A model generated the notes under the pieces. That model saw nothing but the letters and a program-made list of their open reading frames with translations, was not told where the DNA came from and ran no database searches. A DNA stretch of 64,000 bases from Candidatus Rifleibacteriota bacterium (lineage in GTDB: Bacteria > Muiribacteriota > Ozemobacteria > Ozemobacterales > Ozemobacteraceae), in assembly GCA_905236675.1 (NCBI GenBank), contig CAJOND010000001.1, forward strand, positions 62,001 through 126,000, given 5' to 3'. This document shows, piece after piece, positions 50,225 to 59,346 of the stretch. The translations under genes were made by a program, and so were the position numbers. Numbering within the stretch: position 1 is the first letter of the stretch; each line of letters starts with the position of its first letter.

Positions 50225-51082
50225 CTAAACGGACGTCAATTCAGAGAATAGTCTTAGGTTTTCTTCAAGAAATTTTAAATTATCTTCAAAAGAAAAGAAA
50301 AAAGAGTTAATAGTTTTTGAAACTACAAAACAATCATCGTTCCCTTCATAAACACAATCATCTTTTGACTTTTCTTTAAATATTTTACGTATTTTATCAC
50401 TGAAAAATTCTTCCGCATCGTCTTTGTTTTCAACGCTTAGGACAAATCTATTATTAAATTCATTATCTTGGTTAAACTTAAGATTATTTTTATAATAAAA
50501 ATGAATATGATTTTTAAAATCAGATTTGGCGGGTGTTGATTTATAGCCTTCACCACAGGTGTATGAAATATTATAATATTGTTTTATGTTAAATTCATTA
50601 CTTAAAACAAAGAATGGAAAATTAATATTTATTTTTTTTATAATTAAAAGACTAATTGTATGAGAACCAAAACTTCCATTTTCTTTAGAATATTCAAAAG
50701 AAAAGTCACAAAGAGTAAATTCGATTCCTGATTTTTCTCCATGTATTATGTATTTATATTTTACTTTCCAGTTTTCATCTGTATCAAATGATATAAAGTC
50801 ATATTTTGTATTATAAGGAATATTATTAGATTCAGCGATAAAAGTTAAATGATTTTTGTCACAATACTCTTTTATTTTTTTCTTTTTTAAATAAGACCTG
50901 ATAAATACAAAATATAAGAAACCTAGTGCTACTGCAATAAGACATAAGAAAAAAAATAAAAAATCAGTAAATGTTGCAGGTTTGTTGGAAATCCTAGCAC
51001 TTGCTGCATAGGAAAAATTTGAAATAGAAACAAATAATAAAGTAATAAACAACATATTATTTTTATAAAAATGACTTATCAT
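50225..51082 (-). CDS. Membrane protein, possible paralogue of 18181..18972
   Basis: YCDKNHLTFIAESNNIPYNTKYDF...HGEKSGIEFTLCD. Confidence 0.6.
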   Translation of the reverse strand: MISHFYKNNMLFITLLFVSISNFSYAASARISNKPATFTDFLFFFLCLIAVALGFLYFVFIRSYLKKKKIKEYCDKNHLTFIAESNNIPYNTKYDFISFDTDENWKVKYKYIIHGEKSGIEFTLCDFSFEYSKENGSFGSHTISLLIIKKININFPFFVLSNEFNIKQYYNISYTCGEGYKSTPAKSDFKNHIHFYYKNNLKFNQDNEFNNRFVLSVENKDDAEEFFSDKIRKIFKEKSKDDCVYEGNDDCFVVSKTINSFFFSFEDNLKFLEENLRLFSELTSV

Positions 51083-51153
51083 TTTTTATTTTTCTCCTAT
51101 TTCTACTTATTGAAATGAATTTGAGTAAATTAGGCTTAAATAAATATGTGAGA

Positions 51154-51345
51154 TTACCAGAATTTATTCCCTTCAGAGTTATATTCAAAGCCTGCTTTGA
51201 ATAGGGTTTCTTCTAAGTTTTTTCTGTTAATGTTTAGAGTGGCACAAAGTTCATCTAGTGATGTAAATTCATCTCTAAGCTTCATGTTTACAAAACTTAA
51301 TAACATCATTGGGTCTTGGGGAAGATTCGAATTATTATCTTTCAT
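51154..51345 (-). CDS. DUF4250-like small protein
   Basis: LPQDPMMLLSFVNMKLRDEFTSLDELCATLNINRKNLEETLFKAGFEYN. Confidence 0.75.
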   Translation of the reverse strand: MKDNNSNLPQDPMMLLSFVNMKLRDEFTSLDELCATLNINRKNLEETLFKAGFEYNSEGNKFW

Positions 51346-51353
51346 AAATCAGA

Positions 51354-51566
51354 TTATTTGGCTACGTAAAGGGTGCAGCAGCAATGTCCTTCATCGCGCA
51401 TTTTTTTGCATGGACAAATAGTATCTTCATTCTGTTCTGGAACACAGGGGCAATAGCCATTGGTTGTAATAAGCCTTTTGTGTATTGCTTCAACGACTTT
51501 TTCGTTGGGATTTAGCTGCATATTGTGTTTTTCTAGATATGGTTTAACATCTGTTATTGTTTTCAT
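51354..51566 (-). CDS. Ferredoxin-thioredoxin reductase catalytic-domain-like protein
   Basis: YCPCVP...ICPCKKMRDEGHCCCTLY Cys pattern. Confidence 0.85.
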   Translation of the reverse strand: MKTITDVKPYLEKHNMQLNPNEKVVEAIHKRLITTNGYCPCVPEQNEDTICPCKKMRDEGHCCCTLYVAK

Positions 51567-51714
51567 TTCTTGGGACCTTTCTCAATATATATAAATAATA
51601 TCAGAATTTTATGTGTCATACAATCAACAATTAAATATACAATCTATGAAAACAAAAATAGATTTACTTTTTTAATATTTCAAAAATAATTTAACTTTGT
51701 TATAATAAACTATT

Positions 51715-52317
51715 ATGAATAAATTAAATAATGAAGAATTTTTACAGCTTGTCGAAAAAGTTATTGCTTTCCATACCAAAAGAGCACCAGGAATTGCTAT
51801 TTCAGTAGAAATGGTTAATTTAGCAAAAGAACGTTTAGGGGATGTGCCAAAACTTTGTGCAATTGCTGAAACTAGGGCTTGTTTGCCGGATTCTATACAG
51901 TATTTGCTAGGTTGCACTATTGGAAATGGAAATTTAAAAGTATTAGAGTCTATTGGACGTTTTGCATTGACTCTATATAACCGCAAAGATGGAAAAGGGG
52001 TTCGTATCTTTGTAGATCAGAATAAGATAGACAAAGAAAAATATCCTGAGTTATATAAGTTTTTAAGAAGAGAACGTTCTAAAGAAGTTAAAAATTTCGG
52101 GCCAGAAAGAAAAGTCTCTAATGCTCAAGTTGTTAAAGAATTTGTAGATTCAGGAAGAGATATATTCTCTTTAGAAGAAGTTACTATATTAAATACAGAA
52201 AAACCACCTATTCTAGAATGTGGCATTTGCGAAAAATGTGGTGAATCATTTACAAAGCAAAAGATTACTGATAAGCTTTGTTTATGTTGTTCTGGCGAAT
52301 TAGCTTATTATAAATAA
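51715..52317 (+). CDS. FmdE-family protein with C-terminal zinc ribbon
   Basis: FHTKRAPGIAISVEMVNLAKERLG..., CGICEKCGESF...LCLCC. Confidence 0.8.
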   Translation: MNKLNNEEFLQLVEKVIAFHTKRAPGIAISVEMVNLAKERLGDVPKLCAIAETRACLPDSIQYLLGCTIGNGNLKVLESIGRFALTLYNRKDGKGVRIFVDQNKIDKEKYPELYKFLRRERSKEVKNFGPERKVSNAQVVKEFVDSGRDIFSLEEVTILNTEKPPILECGICEKCGESFTKQKITDKLCLCCSGELAYYK

Positions 52318-52324
52318 GTAATTA

Positions 52325-52753
52325 TTAGAAATTTACTTCAAATAGGTTCAAAAAATAGAATACCGCAGCAATATATTTGTCTATTCCTTTTGCTGAACCT
52401 ATAGTAGCATAGTTTTTGTCTCTTATGGTTCCATCATCACAAACTTTGCCTATAGTTGCATAGTACTTGTCTCGAACTGTTCCGTCGCTATCAACTTTTC
52501 CAATCATAGTATAATTTTTATCTCTGATTGTGCCGTCATTATTGATGTGACCTAAAGATGCATAATTAGAATTTCGAATGGTACCGTCTTTATCTATTTT
52601 CCCAATGGTAGAACCATTCGAATTGCGAACAGTTCCATCATTATCTGATCTACCTATAGTTTGATTGTATTTCCCATAAAAGGTTTGAGCATTTGCGGAT
52701 GCAGATATAAAAAATAAAAAGATTATAAAGAGTAGTTTTATATACTTTTTCAC
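52325..52753 (-). CDS. Secreted repeat protein (beta-flower-like)
   Basis: About 18-aa repeats: IGKIDKDGTIRNSNYAS / LGHINNDGTIRDKNYTM / IGKVDSDGTVRDKYYAT / IGKVCDDGTIRDKNYAT. Confidence 0.75.
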   Translation of the reverse strand: MKKYIKLLFIIFLFFISASANAQTFYGKYNQTIGRSDNDGTVRNSNGSTIGKIDKDGTIRNSNYASLGHINNDGTIRDKNYTMIGKVDSDGTVRDKYYATIGKVCDDGTIRDKNYATIGSAKGIDKYIAAVFYFLNLFEVNF

Positions 52754-52761
52754 AATATATC

Positions 52762-53196
52762 CTAAAACTTCATTAGATTAATTCCTGTTAAAGAATCAGG
52801 TTCACGATTAATTTCAACGTCAATTGTGTCAATAAATATTTCTCCAGTGACACTTATTATGCCTCTGGTTAAATGCCCGCCCAAAGCTTCTCCTTCATCG
52901 TTTGATACGACTATATGAAGATGCAAGTATGGATCACCGTCTTTTGTGGATATATTACCAAGGAGAGATAGTATTTCCATATTTTGGTTAAAACAGTAAC
53001 CACAATATCTTTTCTTTTTAAAACTATAGAAACCTGCTTCAACAAGTTGAGTTGCACCTATTCCACTAACAGAACCTGCTCTTATAGCCTCTTTCTTGCA
53101 TACTTCAGTTATAGAAGAAATGATTTCGTCTCCTCTATTGAGTCTAATAACGAATCTATTGCCAGCCTTTTTATATTCCATTTCTTGACCTTTCAA
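52762..53196 (-). CDS. PPC (DUF296) domain DNA-binding-like protein
   Basis: FVIRLNRGDEIISSITEVCKKEAIRAGSVSGIGA...HLHIVVSNDEGEALGGHL. Confidence 0.85.
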   Translation of the reverse strand: MKGQEMEYKKAGNRFVIRLNRGDEIISSITEVCKKEAIRAGSVSGIGATQLVEAGFYSFKKKRYCGYCFNQNMEILSLLGNISTKDGDPYLHLHIVVSNDEGEALGGHLTRGIISVTGEIFIDTIDVEINREPDSLTGINLMKF

Positions 53197-53353
53197 AAAG
53201 TTGGGTTACTATATAATACAACAAAATTTATAAAAGTACAACCATATTCATTTTTTGCCCTTTATTTTTGTTTCTAGCAAATGCATCAATTTTTAGTTAA
53301 GTTTATTTTAGTGCCTAGTAGCTATTAAAGGCCAAAATTTTCTTGACGAAAGC

Positions 53354-54415
53354 TTATTCTTTAGTAAAAGACAATATTTCATCTAGTTCTTGTTCTGTTG
53401 GTTTATAATTATAGAACAATTCATAGAAGTCATAAAATTCTTTACGGATATCTATATTGAACTTTTCAGGATAAAGAATGTTTCCAAGCCATAAAATACC
53501 TATTATTCTATTTACAGAAGGAGGCATATCTAAAACATTATATGGAATACAGGGAACAAAATACACTCTTTTTTCTTTGCAGGCTTTTATGTTTTTCCAC
53601 CCACTATTTAAACTCATAAGAAGTTTTGTTGCGTCTTTTTCTGTGGGTGAGGCTGAATGTATTCTGTCAGCCAAAAGAATCACATCAGGGTTCCAAATCA
53701 TGATTTGTTCCATGTTTATAGATATTCTGCCATCTGAGGCATTATCTCTTTCAACAACATTAAAGCCTCCAGCAAAATCTATTATTTCACCATGACTAGT
53801 CCCTTGAGCAGAGCTGTTTAAACCCTTAGGTCCCTGAGCATAGTAAACTTTTATTTTTTTAGACTTTTCCAGTTCCTTACAGATTTTGTCAGATTTTTCT
53901 AATATTTTTTCGCAGTAATCTGCAAGCCTGTTAGCTCGTTCTTCTTTGTCTAGAATTTTCCCTACAAAGCGGTATACTTCTGGAATAGTCTTTACTTTCA
54001 TTTCAAGCATTACTACAGGTATACCAGTTGCTTTTTGAAACTGTTCAGCCAAATTGATTGTAGTTGTTTCCAAATAAGTAAACATTATTGCTATATCTGG
54101 TTTGGCTGCCATTACTACTTCTCTATTTGCGGAATTATTTCCACCTGTTGTTCCTAAAACTGGCAAAGAATGATATTTCTCCGGAACAACTCTTTTTTCT
54201 CCAGGAAGTAAATCGAAAGCCCATCCTGCAAGCATATCCAGATCTAATGTATGCATCAAAATTATTCCTGGTTGATGATTCACATATACTTTGTTAATTT
54301 TGTCTGGTATCTCAACTGTTCTTCCTGTCATATCTGTTATTGTTCTAGCTTCAAGCAATACGGAGCAGATTATAAATGTTGATAACAAAAAAATAATTTT
54401 AAATCTTTTATTCAT
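53354..54415 (-). CDS. Iron/cobalamin-type ABC transporter substrate-binding protein
   Basis: Signal peptide; RTITDMTGRTVEIPDKINKVYV, KPDIAIMF, WNPDVILL. Confidence 0.85.
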   Translation of the reverse strand: MNKRFKIIFLLSTFIICSVLLEARTITDMTGRTVEIPDKINKVYVNHQPGIILMHTLDLDMLAGWAFDLLPGEKRVVPEKYHSLPVLGTTGGNNSANREVVMAAKPDIAIMFTYLETTTINLAEQFQKATGIPVVMLEMKVKTIPEVYRFVGKILDKEERANRLADYCEKILEKSDKICKELEKSKKIKVYYAQGPKGLNSSAQGTSHGEIIDFAGGFNVVERDNASDGRISINMEQIMIWNPDVILLADRIHSASPTEKDATKLLMSLNSGWKNIKACKEKRVYFVPCIPYNVLDMPPSVNRIIGILWLGNILYPEKFNIDIRKEFYDFYELFYNYKPTEQELDEILSFTKE

Positions 54416-54445
54416 TTCGTAATCACCTAATTTGCAGAATAATGT

Positions 54446-55495
54446 TTATTGTATGTTCTTTCTTTTTCCTAACCTTAGTAAAAGATAAATAAAGAATGGA
54501 GCACCAATTAGAGATGTTATGATTCCTAATGGTATTTCTGTTCTCATTGCAGTGCGTGCAATATTATCTACAACTAGCAAATAAGTTCCTCCTATAAGTA
54601 TGGAAAGAGGTAATAGTCGGTTGTAGTCAGGTCCAGTTAACATTCTGGCAAAATGTGGAATTATCAAGCCAATCCATGCAATTTGTCCACAAATACTTAC
54701 TACTGTTGAAGTTATTAGTGTAGCTGCTGTTATAACTATCAGTCTTACCGCTTTTGTGTTAACTCCAAGAGCCTTAGCTTCTTCATCACCAAATGTCATA
54801 ATGTTTATTCGCCATCTGATTAAATAAAGAAGAATTAATCCTGATAAAACTATTGGAACAGCTATTTTTATAGCATCTGTATCAATAGAAGTCAGACTTC
54901 CCATTAACCAGAAAGTGATTTCTGGCAGCTGGCTATAGGGGTCAGCAAGATACTTAGCAACAGAAATAAAAGAACCAAACATAGAAGATACAATCATTCC
55001 TGCTAAAACAAGTACAAGAATCACATTATATACTCTACCGACCGAAGCTGTAATAAATAAACTCAGGCTTACTGCAACCAGACCAAATAGAAAAGCAGTG
55101 ACTTGAATTCCAAAAAATGATAGCGAAAAAAGAATTCCAATAGCAGCACCAAAACCTGCACCTGTTGAAGCTCCTAGAATATCGGGAGAAACCATTGGAT
55201 TGCAGAAAATACCTTGATACGCAGCACCAGCAGCAGCTAATGCTGCACCAGTTATGACAGCGGTCAAAATTCTTGGAAATCTAATGTGGCAGATTACATG
55301 GGTAAGCCCATCATCTTTTATAGATGACCAGTCACTTATAGCCATATACAACCATTCGAAAAGCTGATTTAAGCTTATAGGATAGCGACCTAGACAAAAG
55401 GAAATAATAATCATTAGGAATAAAACAAAAGCCCATATTTTGATATGGGAAAAACTATTTCGATTATCATTATTAATGATTTGTTTTTCTTCCAT
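54446..55495 (-). CDS. FecCD-family ABC transporter permease
   Basis: HIRFPRILTAVITGAALAAAGAAYQGIFCNPMVSPDILGASTGAGFGAA; WIGLIIPHFARMLTGPDY. Confidence 0.95.
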   Translation of the reverse strand: MEEKQIINNDNRNSFSHIKIWAFVLFLMIIISFCLGRYPISLNQLFEWLYMAISDWSSIKDDGLTHVICHIRFPRILTAVITGAALAAAGAAYQGIFCNPMVSPDILGASTGAGFGAAIGILFSLSFFGIQVTAFLFGLVAVSLSLFITASVGRVYNVILVLVLAGMIVSSMFGSFISVAKYLADPYSQLPEITFWLMGSLTSIDTDAIKIAVPIVLSGLILLYLIRWRINIMTFGDEEAKALGVNTKAVRLIVITAATLITSTVVSICGQIAWIGLIIPHFARMLTGPDYNRLLPLSILIGGTYLLVVDNIARTAMRTEIPLGIITSLIGAPFFIYLLLRLGKRKNIQ

Positions 55496-55600
55496 TATTA
55501 GCTTGTTTTGATTGCAAGTTTAAACCCGCAGAGTAATATTATTCCTAATAAGAGTTTAATATACTTTATACTACTATGCAAATAATTTATTAATGTGATG

Positions 55601-56668
55601 TTAAGAAATGAGCCGCTTAGTTTCAATTTCGTTTTTCAGTTTTACTAGCAATTCTTTTTCTAAGTTTCGGTCTGCTCCGAAAGCATATTTGTCTATTACA
55701 GATAAACCTTCTTCGATAAGGGTTTTTGCTTTTTCTGAATCATTATATAATTTGTAATAATAATAGGCTAATATTCTCTTTGCATTAGAATCCTCATCAT
55801 TACATATAACCGGTTCTATTTTCCTGAAAAAAACATCAGCTTTTTCTTTATCTATTTCGATTTCAGAATAATAGAAAATCAGCCAATAATAAGCTTGATA
55901 ATAAATAAGATTTAATTTTCTATTCCATAACATATTAGTAATTTCGTGCGAACCTTTTTCCATTCCTTCTTTTTTATTTAAAGCTAATAGATAATAATAA
56001 TAAAACAGATAATACAATATCTTTTCTAATTCTGAAGGTGATTTATATGGGAGTTCTTCTAATGGCTTTAAATCGAGATTTGCGAAACTTTCATCTTTTA
56101 TGAGCAATTTGCTTTTGTCATGGATATAACCTAGAATACCTTTATATAGCTTATTATATATATAATTATGAATTAAAATATGATTAATTGAATGAAATAT
56201 CATGCCTGTTGAAAAACCTATTAAAAACCATTCTGTTAAATTTAGTGATTCACCATTAAAAAAGGCAACTATTGGTTTCAGCGTCAGAGCAAAAATAATG
56301 ATGCTTATAATAAGTTTTGAATATTTTTCAGAAGCTGATAATTTTTTTTCCATTAGATAGTAATCTGGTTTAATATTATCGCTATCTATAGTTGGAATAT
56401 ATAAGCAAAGAGGCGAGGGTTGGTAAATGATTTTCACCCACTTATTTTTAATTTTTGTGAAAACTAACCCGAAAAGAGAAATAAATTTTGTTCTGTAACC
56501 ATATTTCCTGGCAAAGATAAAACTGTACAAAGCTATATATAAGTTGGCTATAATTGTAGAAATAATAAAAAAGCCTGTAATAAAAGCCATTGCTTTTATA
56601 CAAAAAATTGGAACAGTATAATCAATATTTTTTAGTAAATTTGTTATAATATTACTCATAATTTCCAT
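55601..56668 (-). CDS. Multi-TM membrane protein with helical-repeat C-terminus
   Basis: 355 aa, several TMs. Confidence 0.65.
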   Translation of the reverse strand: MEIMSNIITNLLKNIDYTVPIFCIKAMAFITGFFIISTIIANLYIALYSFIFARKYGYRTKFISLFGLVFTKIKNKWVKIIYQPSPLCLYIPTIDSDNIKPDYYLMEKKLSASEKYSKLIISIIIFALTLKPIVAFFNGESLNLTEWFLIGFSTGMIFHSINHILIHNYIYNKLYKGILGYIHDKSKLLIKDESFANLDLKPLEELPYKSPSELEKILYYLFYYYYLLALNKKEGMEKGSHEITNMLWNRKLNLIYYQAYYWLIFYYSEIEIDKEKADVFFRKIEPVICNDEDSNAKRILAYYYYKLYNDSEKAKTLIEEGLSVIDKYAFGADRNLEKELLVKLKNEIETKRLIS

Positions 56669-56814
56669 CTCTATAGCAAGTTATATAAAACTTTTAAGTA
56701 ATCTTATACTATTTATATTACCATGGCAAATTAAACATAAAAAAAGCCTATCTTGCACAGAATCTCCGAATATACTATTATCTATTAAAAAGATAGTTTG
56801 ATAGGAGTTTGTTA

Positions 56815-58647
56815 ATGCCCCTTTTTGTTTTAGATGAAGATACAGAATTCCTGGATATAGATGCTGTTGTGTTACCTTCTTTCAAGGGAGTTGATAGATT
56901 TTACCGCTTTAATTCTTTTAATGATAAAAGTCTCAATGAATTACTAAAAACTTTTTCAGATGAAGATAAAATACAAAGCTTAACAAAACGTGAAAATTCT
57001 ATAAAAAGCAGATTGGCAAAACTTATAAAAATAAATAACTCTGGAGAATTAGAAAGAAAATATTCCAAAATTATTAATGAATTAGTTTGGGATAACAAAT
57101 ATGAGCTTCATTACGTATTATATAACCACAATGATGATATTTCAGAAGGTTTAAAAATCTATCCCTGGCTGCTCACAGAACTTGCCAAAATTCCTAAAGA
57201 CCAATTATACAAAGATTTAGAAACATTATTGATATATTTTAAAAAAGAAGAAAAATATAAGGAACTAGAGAGAAAAACTCAAGAAAAGATAGAAAAATTA
57301 GATAACAAAATATTAACATTAAATAAATTAGATGATAAATACGTTATTACTTTTAATGTTGATATAAAGGAACATTTAGCCTCTCCATACAGAAATTATC
57401 AATACTCAAATTTATCTAAAATATATGAAAATATAATTAAATTAGCGTTAAAGAAAAAAATTACCAAAATTGCTATTCCTATCATTGATTTTCATGATAT
57501 GCCTGACTCTAATTATTATATTAATATAGCTAGAGATGAAGTAAGATATTTATTAAAAAAAGAAGAAATAGATATAACTGTTTATTTGCTTCTTACTAAT
57601 GAAGATAATGATTATTTTAAAGAAAGACAACCTGAAAACATATATGAAAAAATAGCTTCTTTTAAAGAGTACGAAGATAAAAATAAAGTAGAGATAGAAA
57701 TACAGGCCAAAGAAGCTTTTGAAAAATATAAAGAATATTTAAATAAAAAAAATGAATTTTATAAATTATTAGAGCAAAATAAAGATTTGCTATATTCAGA
57801 TGAGTATTCTGATTTTAGGGATTCATATAGAAATATTAGGCATAAATTTGATTCTTTTTATATAAAAAATAAAAAACATTACTCAGATGAAGATTATCTT
57901 TATTTTTTCTATGATTATCTTTTGTGCATTGATAACGAAGACAGTCTTTATGACAATGAACCTAGAAATGAAATAGATGAAACAGAACCAGATGTTAATA
58001 AATTAAAATACTGGGATGAAAATGCTTTCTGGGAAGATATTGATTATCAAAACAACAAATTAGGTATAGAATTTGAGTTATCTACAGATGAATTTCCTAA
58101 GTATCGTAGAAATAATGAAAAAATTCTAAAAAAATTAGGCGAAGATTTAAAATCTTGTCTAGCTGAAAAAGAACAAAAATATGAATCAAGAATTCTTTGT
58201 GAATATGCGCCTTCTAAGAGAAAAAATCTTCAAAAAGAAATAGAGTCATTAATTGAGGGAAAAAAAGAAAGCTTTTCTCAAATGGTTTTAAGAATAATCA
58301 AGAAAACGCATAGAGAAAATGTTGCTTGTTATAAGGCTGCCAATGTAAATAAGAATATTTTTTCGAAAATACTTAAAGATGCTAACGGCGATGAGAATAA
58401 AGACGGTACAGCGTATGTGTACAATCCTAACAAAAAAATAGCTTTAGCATTTTCTATTGCTTTGAGGTTAAAATTAAAAGAGGCAGAAGAACTTTTGCAA
58501 AAGGCAGGTTACGCATTTTCAGATAGTCCTCAGGATATAATTGTTAAAACATTTATACAAAAGGGAATTTATGACATAGATTTAGTAAATCAGTTCCTTT
58601 TTAGATTTAATCAGCCTTTGTTGGGCTCAACTGCGAGAGAGAATTAG
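56815..58647 (+). CDS. Degenerate macro-domain protein with C-terminal XRE-like domain
   Basis: MPLFVLDEDTEFLDIDAVVLPS (macro N-term without NAAN), KKITKIAIPIIDFHDMP (degenerate catalytic loop), C-term SFSQMVLRIIKKTHRENVACYKAANVNKNIFSKILKD...KKIALAFSIALRLKLKEAEELLQKAGYAFS; ATG at 56815 preferred. Confidence 0.65.
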   Translation: MPLFVLDEDTEFLDIDAVVLPSFKGVDRFYRFNSFNDKSLNELLKTFSDEDKIQSLTKRENSIKSRLAKLIKINNSGELERKYSKIINELVWDNKYELHYVLYNHNDDISEGLKIYPWLLTELAKIPKDQLYKDLETLLIYFKKEEKYKELERKTQEKIEKLDNKILTLNKLDDKYVITFNVDIKEHLASPYRNYQYSNLSKIYENIIKLALKKKITKIAIPIIDFHDMPDSNYYINIARDEVRYLLKKEEIDITVYLLLTNEDNDYFKERQPENIYEKIASFKEYEDKNKVEIEIQAKEAFEKYKEYLNKKNEFYKLLEQNKDLLYSDEYSDFRDSYRNIRHKFDSFYIKNKKHYSDEDYLYFFYDYLLCIDNEDSLYDNEPRNEIDETEPDVNKLKYWDENAFWEDIDYQNNKLGIEFELSTDEFPKYRRNNEKILKKLGEDLKSCLAEKEQKYESRILCEYAPSKRKNLQKEIESLIEGKKESFSQMVLRIIKKTHRENVACYKAANVNKNIFSKILKDANGDENKDGTAYVYNPNKKIALAFSIALRLKLKEAEELLQKAGYAFSDSPQDIIVKTFIQKGIYDIDLVNQFLFRFNQPLLGSTAREN

Positions 58648-58663
58648 CCAAGCAGTGCTTGGC
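58647..58663. terminator. Hairpin GCCAAGCA-G-TGCTTGGC at the stop of the macro-domain gene
   Basis: 8-bp perfect palindrome overlapping the TAG stop. Confidence 0.5.
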
Positions 58664-58683
58664 CGTGGTTGGTGTTTGGTGAT

Positions 58684-58727
58684 GAATTGAGAATTGAGAA
58701 TTGAGAAATGAGAAATGAGAAATGAAG
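58684..58727. repeat. Heptanucleotide tandem repeats (GAGAATT/GAGAAAT)
   Basis: gaatt gagaatt gagaatt gagaaat gagaaat gagaaat gaag. Confidence 0.9.
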
Positions 58728-59314
58728 AAATGGCTAACAATATGGATCAAGTAGTTGTTAAATATAAAAAAGTTAGATTTAAATTATTTATTCGGAAAAT
58801 TTATAACTATATTGTTGATCGTTTAAGAGGGGGAATTGTTTTTGAAATAGTTAAGTTTAGCATTTTAAATTTTTTTAAAAATCTAGATTTTATTTCTCTA
58901 AAAAAAATGTTTTATTCTATATTAATTTATTGTTTAAGTGGAACTGTAGTTAAAAATTTAATAGGAATTAATGTTTTTGAAGAAGAATTATTTCCCTTAG
59001 AAAATCTATTTACAGAATCTAATAAGAGATTCTGCCATTGGGCTCCTAAGGATAAGCTGAATAACATATTTAAAGAAGGTTTGTTCCCTGGCAAAAATCG
59101 TAAATATGTTTATATTACAGATGATTCTGAATCTTTAAAAAATCGTGGGTATTTTTTATATAAAACCTTAAATACTTGTAAAAAAGACATGGTTTTTGTA
59201 AGAATAGATATTAACATTACCAAGCTTTTAGAAGAATATAAAGTTTTTAAAATCATCAGAAAACATGAATATATTGTGGAGAAAGTTTCACCAGATTGTT
59301 TGATTAAGCATTAG
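58715..59314 (+). CDS. Membrane-anchored protein with ADP-ribosyltransferase-fold-like C-terminus
   Basis: C-term CHWAPKDKLNNIFKEGLFPGKNRKYVYITDD...MVFVRIDINITKLL...HEYIVEKVSPDCL; start may be 58730. Confidence 0.5.
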   Translation: MRNEEMANNMDQVVVKYKKVRFKLFIRKIYNYIVDRLRGGIVFEIVKFSILNFFKNLDFISLKKMFYSILIYCLSGTVVKNLIGINVFEEELFPLENLFTESNKRFCHWAPKDKLNNIFKEGLFPGKNRKYVYITDDSESLKNRGYFLYKTLNTCKKDMVFVRIDINITKLLEEYKVFKIIRKHEYIVEKVSPDCLIKH

Positions 59315-59346
59315 TTGAAATCTTTAATTGTATTGGTTTATTCTAC

